Source: JBDRLV01 sp043812755
Lineage (GTDB): Bacteria > Patescibacteriota > Patescibacteriia > UBA9934 > GWF2-40-263
Assembly (NCBI GenBank): GCA_043812755.1
Contig: JBDRLV010000079.1
Span: forward strand, 1-30,453
Reading direction: 5' to 3'
Length of the DNA stretch: 30,453 bases
Below, piece by piece: positions 21,842 to 28,914 of this stretch. The notes below the pieces were generated by a model. The model was not told the DNA's origin, made no database searches, and was given only the letters and a program-made list of their open reading frames with translations. Every line of letters begins with the position of its first letter. The stretch's first letter is position 1. The position numbers and the translations under genes were made by a program.

Positions 21842-22429
21842 TTATTGGTTGCCTACTTCTTGGCGTTTGGATTCAAGCAGACTTATCCTATCCTCTGGCT
21901 TCACATCATCTGAATCCCATAAATGAACATGCAGGAGATATATTGTTAGGCTGATCAAATCAAGGAAGTGTGTCGTTGTCTCTTCAGTTCTCAAAGGTAC
22001 AACAAACGCAAGAAAAAGCCAGAATGCAATGGAAAAACTGAAGACAGCACTAAATATTCTTCTAACTGCCTGAAAAACAGCTGCCTTTACAATCAAAATT
22101 GGATCAGCAGCATATCCAAGTCCTTCCTCAAATCTTTCGCTTGCTTTTTTCAAAGCTGGAAACATGGAGTATGGATACAAGTAGACAGCTAAAATCATTG
22201 CAAAAAACATAACATCAACAATGATCATAGCTCCGGTTAAACTACTCTTGCTTGTTAAAAACAAAAATATTCTCGCCAAGATCACAAACACTACTGAAAC
22301 GATATGCGCCTTTGCAAAAAAGCAAATCAGATCAAACCGGTTCCAGTGCAACCATGTTTGAATCCATTTAAAGAGCGGGTTCATGACTCGCCTGTGTAGC
22401 CATTTGTCATATGATTCGAGCAGGTTCAT
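21842..22429 (-). CDS. Hypothetical multi-pass membrane protein
   Basis: 195 residues with three or four hydrophobic segments (about 32-58, 66-88 and 118-144) and an amphipathic, Trp-rich N-terminus (ESYDKWLHRRVMNPLFKWIQTWLHW). The C-terminus is charged and cytoplasmic in character. The family is not recognised. Strong evidence for expression: AGGAGG 6 nt before ATG 22429, a consensus promoter at 22463-22491 and a terminator after the stop. The palindrome ATTTCAAG-A-CTTGAAAT covers the expected transcription start. Confidence 0.78.
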   Translation of the reverse strand: MNLLESYDKWLHRRVMNPLFKWIQTWLHWNRFDLICFFAKAHIVSVVFVILARIFLFLTSKSSLTGAMIIVDVMFFAMILAVYLYPYSMFPALKKASERFEEGLGYAADPILIVKAAVFQAVRRIFSAVFSFSIAFWLFLAFVVPLRTEETTTHFLDLISLTIYLLHVHLWDSDDVKPEDRISLLESKRQEVGNQ

Positions 22430-22447
22430 ATCAACCTCCTGTCTGTC

Positions 22448-22464
22448 ATTTCAAGACTTGAAAT
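22448..22464 (-). promoter_or_regulatory. ATTTCAAG-A-CTTGAAAT palindrome (TCAAG-N-CTTGA copy 3)
   Basis: A perfect 8-bp inverted repeat around one base, touching the -10 hexamer and spanning the predicted start site of the membrane protein gene: a good position for a repressor operator. Confidence 0.45.
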
Positions 22465-22491
22465 AATAGCTTAAATGACACATGTTGTCAA
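22463..22491 (-). promoter_or_regulatory. Promoter of the 21842-22429 gene
   Basis: Minus strand -35 TTGACA (22486-22491), 17-bp spacer, -10 TATTAT (22463-22468). Confidence 0.85.
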
Positions 22492-22552
22492 ACGTGTATC
22501 TGGATCATCTGATAGACTAACAAAGGTAAACCCATCAAAATCATGCATATTC

Positions 22553-22581
22553 TTGACATCATAATGTGTAATTGATACAAT
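22553..22581 (+). promoter_or_regulatory. rpmE promoter
   Basis: -35 TTGACA (22553-22558), 17-bp spacer, -10 TACAAT (22576-22581); the expected start is within about 6 bp of the ATG at 22594, giving an almost leaderless mRNA with no Shine-Dalgarno sequence. Confidence 0.82.
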
Positions 22582-22593
22582 CTTGCCACCTAT

Positions 22594-22872
22594 ATGAAAA
22601 AAGATATTCACCCAGATTATTATAAAGATGCTAAGATTTCCTGCGCTTGCGGAGCTGTTTTTAATATTGGCTCAACTGTAAAAGAAATCCAAGTTGAAAT
22701 TTGCTCAAACTGCCATCCGTTCTATACTGGTAAACAAAAAATTGTTGATACTGCACGACGTGTTGAAAAATTCCAGGAGCGTGTTGCAAAAAAAGCATCA
22801 AGCACTGTTAGTAAAAAGGTAAAACACGCAAAAAGAGCAACAAAGAAAACACCAGCAATAAAAGAAAAATAA
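22594..22872 (+). CDS. rpmE: 50S ribosomal protein L31
   Basis: 92 residues. MKKDIHPDYY start, then a zinc ribbon with Cys17, Cys19, Cys37 and Cys40 (SCACG and CSNCHPFYTGKQK), so the zinc-binding (C+) type. Residues 60-92 form a Lys/Ala/Thr-rich basic tail longer than in E. coli L31. It has its own promoter and terminator; prfA follows. Confidence 0.96.
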   Translation: MKKDIHPDYYKDAKISCACGAVFNIGSTVKEIQVEICSNCHPFYTGKQKIVDTARRVEKFQERVAKKASSTVSKKVKHAKRATKKTPAIKEK

Positions 22873-22886
22873 CTGTATTTATTATC

Positions 22887-22915
22887 AAGCACCTCTCTTT
22901 TTCGGGGTGCTTTTG
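22887..22915 (+). terminator. rpmE terminator
   Basis: AAGCACC-tctctttttcg-GGGTGCTT followed by TT, 15 bp after the stop. Confidence 0.85.
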
Positions 22916-22959
22916 ATATACTTAACCATGACAAACCTCATTCTTTACTAGTATATAAT

Positions 22960-24030
22960 ATGGATCTAAAAAACGAGCTACAAAATAAAATAAAACTATT
23001 GAAAAAACTGGAAGCCAAACTTGCTGATCCAGCAATTTTTTCTGATCCAAAAAAAATAAGAGAATTGAATGAAGAATACTCTGATGTGAAGTCAATCGTT
23101 GCGGTTGGTGAATTATATATCAAAGCAGTTGATGATCTTAAAAGCGCAAAACAAAGCTTGGATGAATCTCAAGAAAAAGATTATATTGATATGGCCCAAG
23201 AAGAAATTGATTCTTTGACTTCAAATATTCCAGAACTTGAAGAACAATTTGTTCAGGCTCTTGTTCCACCTGATCCTTTTGACAGAAGAAATATCATTGT
23301 TGAAATTCGTGCTGGAACCGGGGGCGATGAAGCAGCACTTTTTGCTTCTGATTTATTTCGGTTGTACACACGATATGCAGAAAAGAACAAATGGAAAACC
23401 TCGCTTATTTCTTCAAGCCAAAATGATATCGGTGGATTTAAGGAGGTTATTTTTTCTGTTTCAGGACAAAATGTTTATAGCAGAATGAAATATGAAAGCG
23501 GGGTTCATCGTGTTCAACGCGTGCCAGATACTGAAAAGCAAGGGCGCGTACACACATCAACAGCCACTGTTGCGGTTTTGCCTGAAGCTGAAGAAGTTGA
23601 TATCCACATTGATCCAAAAGATCTTAAAATTGAAGCAACAACCTCAACAGGAGCTGGAGGCCAAAGCGTAAACACAACGTATTCTGCAATTCGTATTACT
23701 CACATCCCATCTGGCACAATGGTATATTGCCAAGATGAACGAAGCCAGGCACAAAATAAAGAAAAAGCTTTGCAGGTAATACGCACACGTGTTTTTGCTG
23801 CTGAGCAAGAAAGGCTGCAAAAAGAAAGATCAGAACAAAGAAAAGGACAAGTTGGTACAGGAGAACGGTCAGAAAAAATCAGAACATACAATTACCCTCA
23901 AGATAGAATTACAGATCACAGAATCAACGAAAATTTCCATAATTTACCTGAAATTATGGAAGGAGAGCTTGATGAAATAATTGAGAAACTGAAGGCTCTT
24001 GACAGAAATATAAAATCATCTATAATGTGA
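22960..24030 (+). CDS. prfA: Peptide chain release factor 1
   Basis: 356 residues. Domain 1 is helical (1-100). RAGTGGDEAALFASDL (118-133) follows. The stop-codon recognition tripeptide reads P189-D190-T191 (RF1-type PxT, not the SPF of RF2), and GGQ is at 233-235 within TSTGAGGQSVNTTYSAIR. It releases peptides at UAA and UAG; its own stop is UGA, so an RF2 should exist in this genome. No Shine-Dalgarno sequence; TATAAT lies immediately before the ATG, so an unusual or leaderless start is possible. A strong promoter for the next RNA lies within its last codons. Confidence 0.97.
   Translation: MDLKNELQNKIKLLKKLEAKLADPAIFSDPKKIRELNEEYSDVKSIVAVGELYIKAVDDLKSAKQSLDESQEKDYIDMAQEEIDSLTSNIPELEEQFVQALVPPDPFDRRNIIVEIRAGTGGDEAALFASDLFRLYTRYAEKNKWKTSLISSSQNDIGGFKEVIFSVSGQNVYSRMKYESGVHRVQRVPDTEKQGRVHTSTATVAVLPEAEEVDIHIDPKDLKIEATTSTGAGGQSVNTTYSAIRITHIPSGTMVYCQDERSQAQNKEKALQVIRTRVFAAEQERLQKERSEQRKGQVGTGERSEKIRTYNYPQDRITDHRINENFHNLPEIMEGELDEIIEKLKALDRNIKSSIM
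23999..24026 (+). promoter_or_regulatory. Consensus promoter inside the 3' end of prfA
   Basis: TTGACA (23999-24004), 16-bp spacer, TATAAT (24021-24026): both hexamers perfect. The predicted start is about 24033, just past the prfA stop, which implies a separate strongly expressed transcript. Confidence 0.85.
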
Positions 24031-24032
24031 TC

Positions 24033-24397
24033 CACTTGGGAACAGTGGTTATATTTGTACCTTGAGGCCCCCACCCCAAAAGTACAAGCAAAACTTTTTG
24101 TTCTCAGGTGGTGGGTGTCGACTGTGGCGTGAAAACCACAGCCGACACTCTACCACAAAATCTAACTGGTGCATTTTGGCAACATTTTGCACCATAAAAA
24201 GAGCGCTACCCCTTGCGCTCAGGGTGGTGATGAGCCTAATTCGTAAAAGTCTTAGGCTCTCCCACCTAACATAAAGCTAATTAGTCTTCGAGTAGTGCAA
24301 AGGTTGATGCCCTGCATCCCAAGCAGGAGTCCTGCCATCAATCTGAGCATTTCAATCCCCAGAGAACACGGGGCTCCATTCTCTGGGGCTTTTTTTT
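24033..24397 (+). ncRNA. Structured non-coding RNA of about 365 nt, family not recognised
   Basis: Starts at a perfect promoter and ends at a strong terminator, with no credible reading frame. Visible helices: TTGTAC/GTACAA, whose loop holds CCCACC that can pair with GGTGGG downstream (possible pseudoknot), GTGTCG-a-CTGTGG-cgtgaaaa-CCACAG-c-CGACAC, TGGTGCA/TGCACCA, GAGCGC/GCGCTC, GAGCCTAA/TTAGGCTC, and TTGATG/CATCAA enclosing CTGC/GCAG. The length suits RNase P RNA or tmRNA, but I find neither GAGGAAAGTCC/ACAGAAA elements nor a tRNA-like CCA end with a tag frame. A divergent version of either remains possible. Confidence 0.72.
24357..24397 (+). terminator. Terminator of the 365-nt RNA
   Basis: CCCCAGAGA/TCTCTGGGG, perfect 9-bp stem, followed by CTTTTTTTT. 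Confidence 0.93.
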
Positions 24398-24402
24398 GGA
24401 GC

Positions 24403-24487
24403 GTTTAAAACGTTAAAAGCGTTTAAGGTGTTAAAGTTGTTTAATGTGTTTAAATCGTACAATTTCAACGATTTTAACAACTTAAAC
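24403..24487. repeat. Array of 9-bp repeats (GTTTAARNN), direct then inverted
   Basis: Seven consecutive 9-mers start at 24403: GTTTAAAAC, GTTAAAAGC, GTTTAAGGT, GTTAAAGTT, GTTTAATGT, GTTTAAATC and the weaker GTACAATTT. Then GATTTTAAC (24470-24478) and AACTTAAAC (24479-24487) follow, which are the same unit inverted. The period is exactly 9 bp. It lies between the two RNA units, beside DnaA-box-like sites. Confidence 0.75.
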
Positions 24488-24526
24488 AAATGAGGCCAAA
24501 GGCCGAATGATCCACCCTAAAAAAAG

Positions 24527-24564
24527 TTATCCCCAATTTGTGAATAAAAAAGTGGATATCCACA
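24527..24564. promoter_or_regulatory. Cluster of DnaA-box-like sites
   Basis: TTATCCCCA (24527-24535, one mismatch), TGTGAATAA (24539-24547, exact TTATTCACA on the other strand) and ATATCCACA (24556-24564, one mismatch, within the palindrome GTGGATATCCAC). It lies directly upstream of the large-RNA promoter, where DnaA could regulate transcription; an origin role is possible but unproven. Confidence 0.45.
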
Positions 24565-24573
24565 GATATTGCC

Positions 24574-24602
24574 TTGACAGGTTTTTAGCACTCGCGTATA
24601 AT
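24574..24602 (+). promoter_or_regulatory. Consensus promoter of the large RNA
   Basis: TTGACA (24574-24579), exactly 17 bp, TATAAT (24597-24602): a full sigma-70 consensus, predicting a start near 24609. Confidence 0.92.
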
Positions 24603-24608
24603 CCATAT

Positions 24609-25850
24609 TACCGCTCAAGGAATGGTCATGGCGAATGCGAAAGCTTAGCTAAGACCTGACCTAGAGCAGATGTCCCTTGCAGATATAATCTGTTCGTTCC
24701 AAAAGGTGGAGTGAAACCATGGGTGGAAACATCAAGGTGGAACTTTGAAGCCATGCGGATAAAACGAATGGATTAAGGTAAGGCAGATGATGCACTAACA
24801 GGAAACCTTCGGGTGGACTGTAGACGCAACAAACTTGGGCTCGAAAGAGAACAAGGGAGAAGCAGAGGAGAACAGAGATTCTTCTTCGGAAGGAAAACTG
24901 TGATCCAGTGTACAAAAGCCAAGCCCGCCAAAGCAATAGGTTGATGAAGGCCTTTTGAGGAATGGACTCTTCGGAGTTCAAGCCACAGAAGGTCTGGTGA
25001 TGCCTAGAGCTAAGGTGAAAATCTGCAAGTCTGAGCAAAACTCTTTATACAAACAGCTGTCAGAGATAACATCAAAGACTAGCGCAAATGCAAGGAATCC
25101 TTGAGAAAACCAGGGAGGAAAAACTTGTTGTAAGAAAGGGAAACCTGGAAAGACAACAAGAAGAACTTCAAACCGCAGTCCAGAACGAGGACGGCAAGGA
25201 GATCGTAAACCGTTATCCGAAAGGAAAACGGCGAAAAGAACTTCGAGCCAGAATCAAAAAGGACAGCAGTATGAAGAAAGGGAGCGAATAAAACGAACTA
25301 TCCGCTAGGGAAACCTAACGGAGAGTAGGAAAACTACCCAGGAAACTGGGGAGATCGTAACCAACCTACAATGGTTAGTAACTCGGATGAGGGTAACACC
25401 TCACTTTGTTAAATCCAGCAGCGATTTAAGCCGGACTGGAATAAACAGAGTATCTACCTCTCAAAAGTGATCAGCAAAGTCGTAAGACCTAGCAGATCAT
25501 GAAGGATTGCAGTGTCTTCGGACAAAGCGAACCGCGAGAGTAAAGATCACTTGCAAAGATAGGTGGTGTCATTGAGGGTACTTGTACCCACCGTGGCATT
25601 AAGCCATCTTGAAAAAGCGTGAAAACTGTATGTAATAAGAGGGGTCTTGCGCCTACAAGCAAAAGACCTGGGACTCAGATAGTGATGCGGTGATGCGATT
25701 GGTCGCAGAAAGGAAGATTAACGGTTTCGGCCGGGGACCTGATAGGAGCAATCCTTGAAGGAAATCATCCTGAAGCAACCATGAGCACACCCATCACTGG
25801 ACAACCCTACACTCTCGAGCCTTTGAAATATAAGGCTCTTTCTTTTTGTT
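24609..25850 (+). ncRNA. Very large structured non-coding RNA (about 1,240 nt), family not recognised
   Basis: No credible protein is encoded on either strand. The plus strand is rich in stable hairpins. Four C(UUCG)G tetraloops: ACC-TTCG-GGT (24805-24814), CTTC-TTCG-GAAG (24891-24902), ACTC-TTCG-GAGT (24966-24977), TGTC-TTCG-GACA (25513-25524). GNRA loops: CTTGTTGT..GG-GAAA-CC..ACAACAAG (25124-25160), CCGTT..TCC-GAAA-GGA..AACGG (25210-25231), CCG..TAGG-GAAA-CCTA..CGG (25302-25321), CCCAG-GAAA-CTGGG (25337-25350), GTC-GTAA-GAC (25479-25488). A longer-range helix AAGTGATC/GATCACTT (25465-25472 with 25545-25552) encloses several of these. It has a consensus promoter and a terminator. Size and style recall OLE, GOLLD and ROOL RNAs, but it is larger and I recognise no family motif. 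Confidence 0.8.
25817..25850 (+). terminator. Terminator of the large RNA
   Basis: GAGCCTT-tgaaatat-AAGGCTC followed by TTTCTTTTTGTT. Confidence 0.88.
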
Positions 25851-25979
25851 GAAACACATGATATTGGCGATCTCTCTCCGCCAAAGCCGGATCAGCCTCT
25901 GACTGAGGATCGTGGAGGCCCTGCCCGTACAACAGGCTTTTTTAATTTATGGTATCATCTTGAATATCAATGTAGACCT
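25851..25979 (+). promoter_or_regulatory. Structured spacer before prmC with second terminator
   Basis: Hairpins TTGGCG/CGCCAA (25864-25884) and CCTC-tgact-GAGG (25896-25908) are followed by a GCCCTG/CAGGC hairpin and TTTTTT (25918-25943). This could be a back-up terminator for the large RNA or an attenuator in front of prmC. TATCAT at about 25951-25956 is the best -10 for prmC. Confidence 0.45.
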
Positions 25980-26900
25980 ATGAATGTAATTGAAGCCCTC
26001 CAGTGGGCAAATGTAAAACTTAAATCCATTCCTCAAGACCAAAATAAAAATAAGACGAAAACCGACTCGTCCATGCTTGATGCTGAATTAATTCTTTCAC
26101 ACTCTCTTCACATCTCACGTACTGAATTATTTTCTAATCTAAATAGAATATTAACAAAACAAGAACAAGACGACTTTGGTAAATTACTTAATCGAAGACT
26201 AAATAACGAACCAATTGCTTATCTTATTGGTAAAAAAGAATTTTATAAAAGATCCTTTATTGTAACTGGCGATGTTCTTATTCCAAGACCTGCTACTGAA
26301 ACGCTAATTGAACAGGCTCTTGAGACAATCAATGAAACGGATATGAGCCATGACTCAATCCTATTTGCTGATATTGGAACAGGCTCAGGAGCAATTGCTG
26401 TAACTCTTGCTTGCGAAACATCCATTCCTGTTATTGCATCAGATATTAATAAAACAAGTTTGGAAATTGCAAAACAGAATGCCCAAAAACACGGAGTAAT
26501 TGATATTGTTGATTTTAAAGAAGGAAACCTTGCAGAACCAATAATTAGACTTTTCAAACAACTACAAAAAACAAATACAGTAATTAAACACTTAATCATT
26601 TGCGCCAATCTACCTTATCTTTCAATGAAACAAATGGAAAATGCACAACCGGATATTCTACACGAACCAGAGCAAGCGTTGATTTCTGGCATTGACGGGC
26701 TTGATGCATATTTTGAATTGTTTAAACAGCTCTATGAAAACCGAAACACATTTCCAAACAAACTGACAACAATTATTGAAATAGACCCATCACAATCAAA
26801 ATCAATAATTTCACTTATCAAACACCGCTTTCAATCAGCTGAAATTGAAATAAAAAAAGACCTCGAGGGTCACAATAGAATTGTTACTGCTATAATTTAA
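25980..26900 (+). CDS. prmC: Release factor glutamine methyltransferase
   Basis: 306 residues. An N-terminal helical domain (1-85) precedes the SAM-binding fold with FADIGTGSGAIAVTLA (129-144), ASDINKTSLEIAKQNA and the catalytic NLPY (210-213), then HEPEQALISGIDGLDAY. It methylates the Gln of the GGQ motif in release factors, including the RF1 encoded 2 kb upstream. The usual PRPETE segment reads PRPATE (residues 102-107). No Shine-Dalgarno sequence is seen. It is normally close to prfA; here two RNA units separate them. Confidence 0.95.
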   Translation: MNVIEALQWANVKLKSIPQDQNKNKTKTDSSMLDAELILSHSLHISRTELFSNLNRILTKQEQDDFGKLLNRRLNNEPIAYLIGKKEFYKRSFIVTGDVLIPRPATETLIEQALETINETDMSHDSILFADIGTGSGAIAVTLACETSIPVIASDINKTSLEIAKQNAQKHGVIDIVDFKEGNLAEPIIRLFKQLQKTNTVIKHLIICANLPYLSMKQMENAQPDILHEPEQALISGIDGLDAYFELFKQLYENRNTFPNKLTTIIEIDPSQSKSIISLIKHRFQSAEIEIKKDLEGHNRIVTAII

Positions 26901-26901
26901 A

Positions 26902-27984
26902 TTATTCTGTTTCAAGCCAACTGCTATCCCCTATTATTTCAATCCATGTGTTGCCTGGATTTAAATATATTTCATCATTGCTTTCTGGCCAATAAAATTT
27001 CATTCGCTCTTCAGCGGATTTTTTTTCCCATTTTATTTTTTCTGCTTTTCCAGCATTATCACCCTGTGAAAGCAGATATCCAACACCATCCCCTATTGTG
27101 TCAATGTGTCTGCGACCAATCTTATCAGTAACCTCAATCTCCATTTCAAGAATAAGTACGTTATCTGCCAAAATCATTTCATTTTCTCGTGTTTTATGAA
27201 TCACACCATTTTGAACGCGTACAAACTTTTTAATCCCTTTATCAAATTTCCAAACAATCTCATATCCAGACCCAGGAAATGAAACACTAACCTCATTAGC
27301 ATCAACTAAAAATTCTTCTTGCGAATCTGTTTTTTCATTAACCGCCTCTTGTTGTTTGAATTTCCAGAGCGAATAATCAATCTGTGGTACCTTATCTTTT
27401 GCTAAGGCTTGATCATACGCACGATTTAATTCTTCTGTTGATATATAAACATTATGAGGAGCAAAACGCGTACCATTTTCTCTCCAAAAATGATCACCAT
27501 TCCAATATTCATTTAAATCAAATACTTGCCCACGAGCTAATATATCAAGCGCCTCTGGAGAACCCCCAACATGTGCGAACATTGCATCAAGCCCAGCTAC
27601 CCAATCTATAAAATAAGGTCGAGCAGACCGCACAGGTCCAATCACATCAACCTTTTCATTGATGTCAAAAAAAGAAAGCAATCTGGTTATTCCACCCTCT
27701 ACAGGCGCTTCAATAACCAAAAAGGCTTTATCAACCCCAGAAAGCGGTTGCGCGTCTATGTGATTGTCAACAACAACAGCAAACACCTGAGGTAATTTCT
27801 CTATTTCGTTTTCTATCATAACACCTGTGAGCGGATGCTGATACTCTAATTGTTGTTCATTCTTAACTTCTTGCGGAACAGAAAAGAAAATCACGCTACG
27901 AAACGCGTATATGCCAAGGGCAATCGCGGCCACGAGCGTGATTAAAATCCAAATTGGATATTTTTTAAAAAAATTATTTTTCAT
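26902..27984 (-). CDS. DUF3048 lipoprotein/membrane protein (YerB-like)
   Basis: 360 residues from ATG 27984, which lies within GATGAAAAATAA and overlaps the rplY stop by 11 bp; the longer frame to 28056 would run 83 bp into rplY. One N-terminal membrane helix (about 10-30) precedes the DUF3048 domain: HPLTGVMIENEIEKLPQVFAVVVDNHIDAQPLSGVDKAFLVIEAPVEGGITRLL, then VIGPVRSARPYFIDWVAGLDAMFAHVGGSPEAL, and a C-terminal part with GDGVGYLLSQG and NPGNTWIEI. The protein is probably anchored outside the membrane; function is unknown. It is coupled to rplY. Confidence 0.88.
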   Translation of the reverse strand: MKNNFFKKYPIWILITLVAAIALGIYAFRSVIFFSVPQEVKNEQQLEYQHPLTGVMIENEIEKLPQVFAVVVDNHIDAQPLSGVDKAFLVIEAPVEGGITRLLSFFDINEKVDVIGPVRSARPYFIDWVAGLDAMFAHVGGSPEALDILARGQVFDLNEYWNGDHFWRENGTRFAPHNVYISTEELNRAYDQALAKDKVPQIDYSLWKFKQQEAVNEKTDSQEEFLVDANEVSVSFPGSGYEIVWKFDKGIKKFVRVQNGVIHKTRENEMILADNVLILEMEIEVTDKIGRRHIDTIGDGVGYLLSQGDNAGKAEKIKWEKKSAEERMKFYWPESNDEIYLNPGNTWIEIIGDSSWLETE

Positions 27985-28672
27985 CTTTTTTGTCTTCTTT
28001 TTCTGTTTCAGCACCTTCTGTAACTTCTTCATCACCTTCTTTCTTTTCACCTTCAACCTCTGGTTGAACTACTGGTTCAACTGCTTCATCAAGCTTAGCC
28101 ATCTCAGTATCTGAACGAGGAGGACTTACAAGAGCAACGGTCAAATCAGGTTTTTCAAGAATTGTGATACCTTCTGGAACAATAATATCAGAAATATGAA
28201 CAGCGTCGTCGAATGTTGCGAGTGTTGATAAATCTACATCAATATAACTCACAAGATCCTTTGGAAGCGCTCGAACCAATACTGATTCCTGTGGTGAAAC
28301 AAGAGTTCCACCCAAACCCTTTACAGCAATAGACTCACCAACAAAACGAAGCTTAACATCTGCCTCAATTGGCTTGTTCATATCCACTGCAAAAAAATCA
28401 ATGTGAATCACTTCATCACGAAGTGCATCAATCTGATAATCTTTTATCAGAACATTAACAGCTTTATCGCCTTCAATGCTTAATTCAACAATCGTACTTT
28501 CGCCTGCTTTTTCGTACACTTTTACAAATTCATTTCTATCAACAGAAATGTTCAATGGGATTTCAACACCTGCTCCGTATACAACCGCAGGCACTTTCCC
28601 CTCTCCTTTAATAATATATGTTTTTCGCCCTTTTTGCTCTCGCTTTTGGGCATTTAGTGTTTTGGTTTCCAT
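27974..28672 (-). CDS. rplY: 50S ribosomal protein L25 (general stress protein CTC type)
   Basis: 232 residues. Residues 1-90 are the L25 5S-rRNA-binding domain (LNAQKREQKGRKTYIIKGEGKVPAVVYG) and 95-180 the CTC beta domain (IEADVKLRFVGESIAVKGLGGTLV, SYIDVDLSTLATFDDAVHISDIIVPEGI). From about 190 the tail is highly acidic and low-complexity (Glu/Lys/Val). It has a promoter at 28700-28728 and is followed by the overlapping DUF3048 gene. Confidence 0.95.
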   Translation of the reverse strand: METKTLNAQKREQKGRKTYIIKGEGKVPAVVYGAGVEIPLNISVDRNEFVKVYEKAGESTIVELSIEGDKAVNVLIKDYQIDALRDEVIHIDFFAVDMNKPIEADVKLRFVGESIAVKGLGGTLVSPQESVLVRALPKDLVSYIDVDLSTLATFDDAVHISDIIVPEGITILEKPDLTVALVSPPRSDTEMAKLDEAVEPVVQPEVEGEKKEGDEEVTEGAETEKEDKKDEK

Positions 28673-28699
28673 AATTTCTTTATAAATCTAAGTGGCAGT

Positions 28700-28728
28700 A
28701 TTTTGCCTTATTGTGCTGATGATGTCAA
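28700..28728 (-). promoter_or_regulatory. rplY promoter
   Basis: Minus strand -35 TTGACA (28723-28728), 17-bp spacer, -10 CAAAAT (28700-28705). Confidence 0.7.
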
Positions 28729-28762
28729 GCACCTGTTCAGTCATGAAGCACCTTGCCCAACC

Positions 28763-28870
28763 TGTCATCCTGAGGAGCGAGGCCAAAGGCCGAGCGACGT
28801 AAGGATCTCATTGTTTGTTCAATGGTATTATTACGTCGCCTCGCCATAGGCTCGGCTCCTCATAATGACA
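28763..28870. repeat. Long imperfect inverted repeat of the TGTCATCCTGAGGAGC type, copy 1
   Basis: Outer arms TGTCATcCTGAGGAGC and GCTCCTCATaATGACA pair, as do inner arms GCGACGTA and TACGTCGC. The core includes GAGGCCAAAGGCCGA, which also occurs near 24491. Copy 2 is at 29337-29424. This is a widespread bacterial intergenic repeat type. Confidence 0.8.
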
Positions 28871-28884
28871 ACATAATTTCAAAA

Positions 28885-28910
28885 CCGACCCTGTGGTCGG
28901 CTTTTGTTTT
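28885..28910. terminator. Bidirectional terminator-like hairpin
   Basis: CCGACC-ctgt-GGTCGG followed by CTTTTGTTTTTTT on the plus strand and TTTTG on the minus strand. The nearest user is the 28915-29259 gene on the minus strand, whose stop is 5 bp away. Confidence 0.65.
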
Positions 28911-28914
28911 TTTA

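Noticed and set aside
2438..24030. Alternative genetic code with UGA read as an amino acid
   Set aside because: lexA, prfA, manC and the PAP2 gene all end at TGA in the right place, so UGA is a stop.
24403..24487. Possible CRISPR array
   Set aside because: Units are 9 bp with no spacers and no cas genes nearby.
24661..25038. 125-residue minus-strand frame inside the large RNA
   Set aside because: Low-quality shadow opposite a hairpin-rich strand; no start signals.
25088..25291. 67-residue Lys/Glu-rich plus-strand frame inside the large RNA
   Set aside because: The frame reflects the purine-rich RNA strand; no Shine-Dalgarno sequence, and the codons fall in alternating stem and loop segments.
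24033..25850. RNase P RNA, tmRNA or self-splicing intron
   Set aside because: Looked for GAGGAAAGTCC and ACAGAAA elements, a tRNA-like 3' end with a tag frame, and intron core or domain V sequences; none was convincing by eye. A covariance-model search would be decisive.
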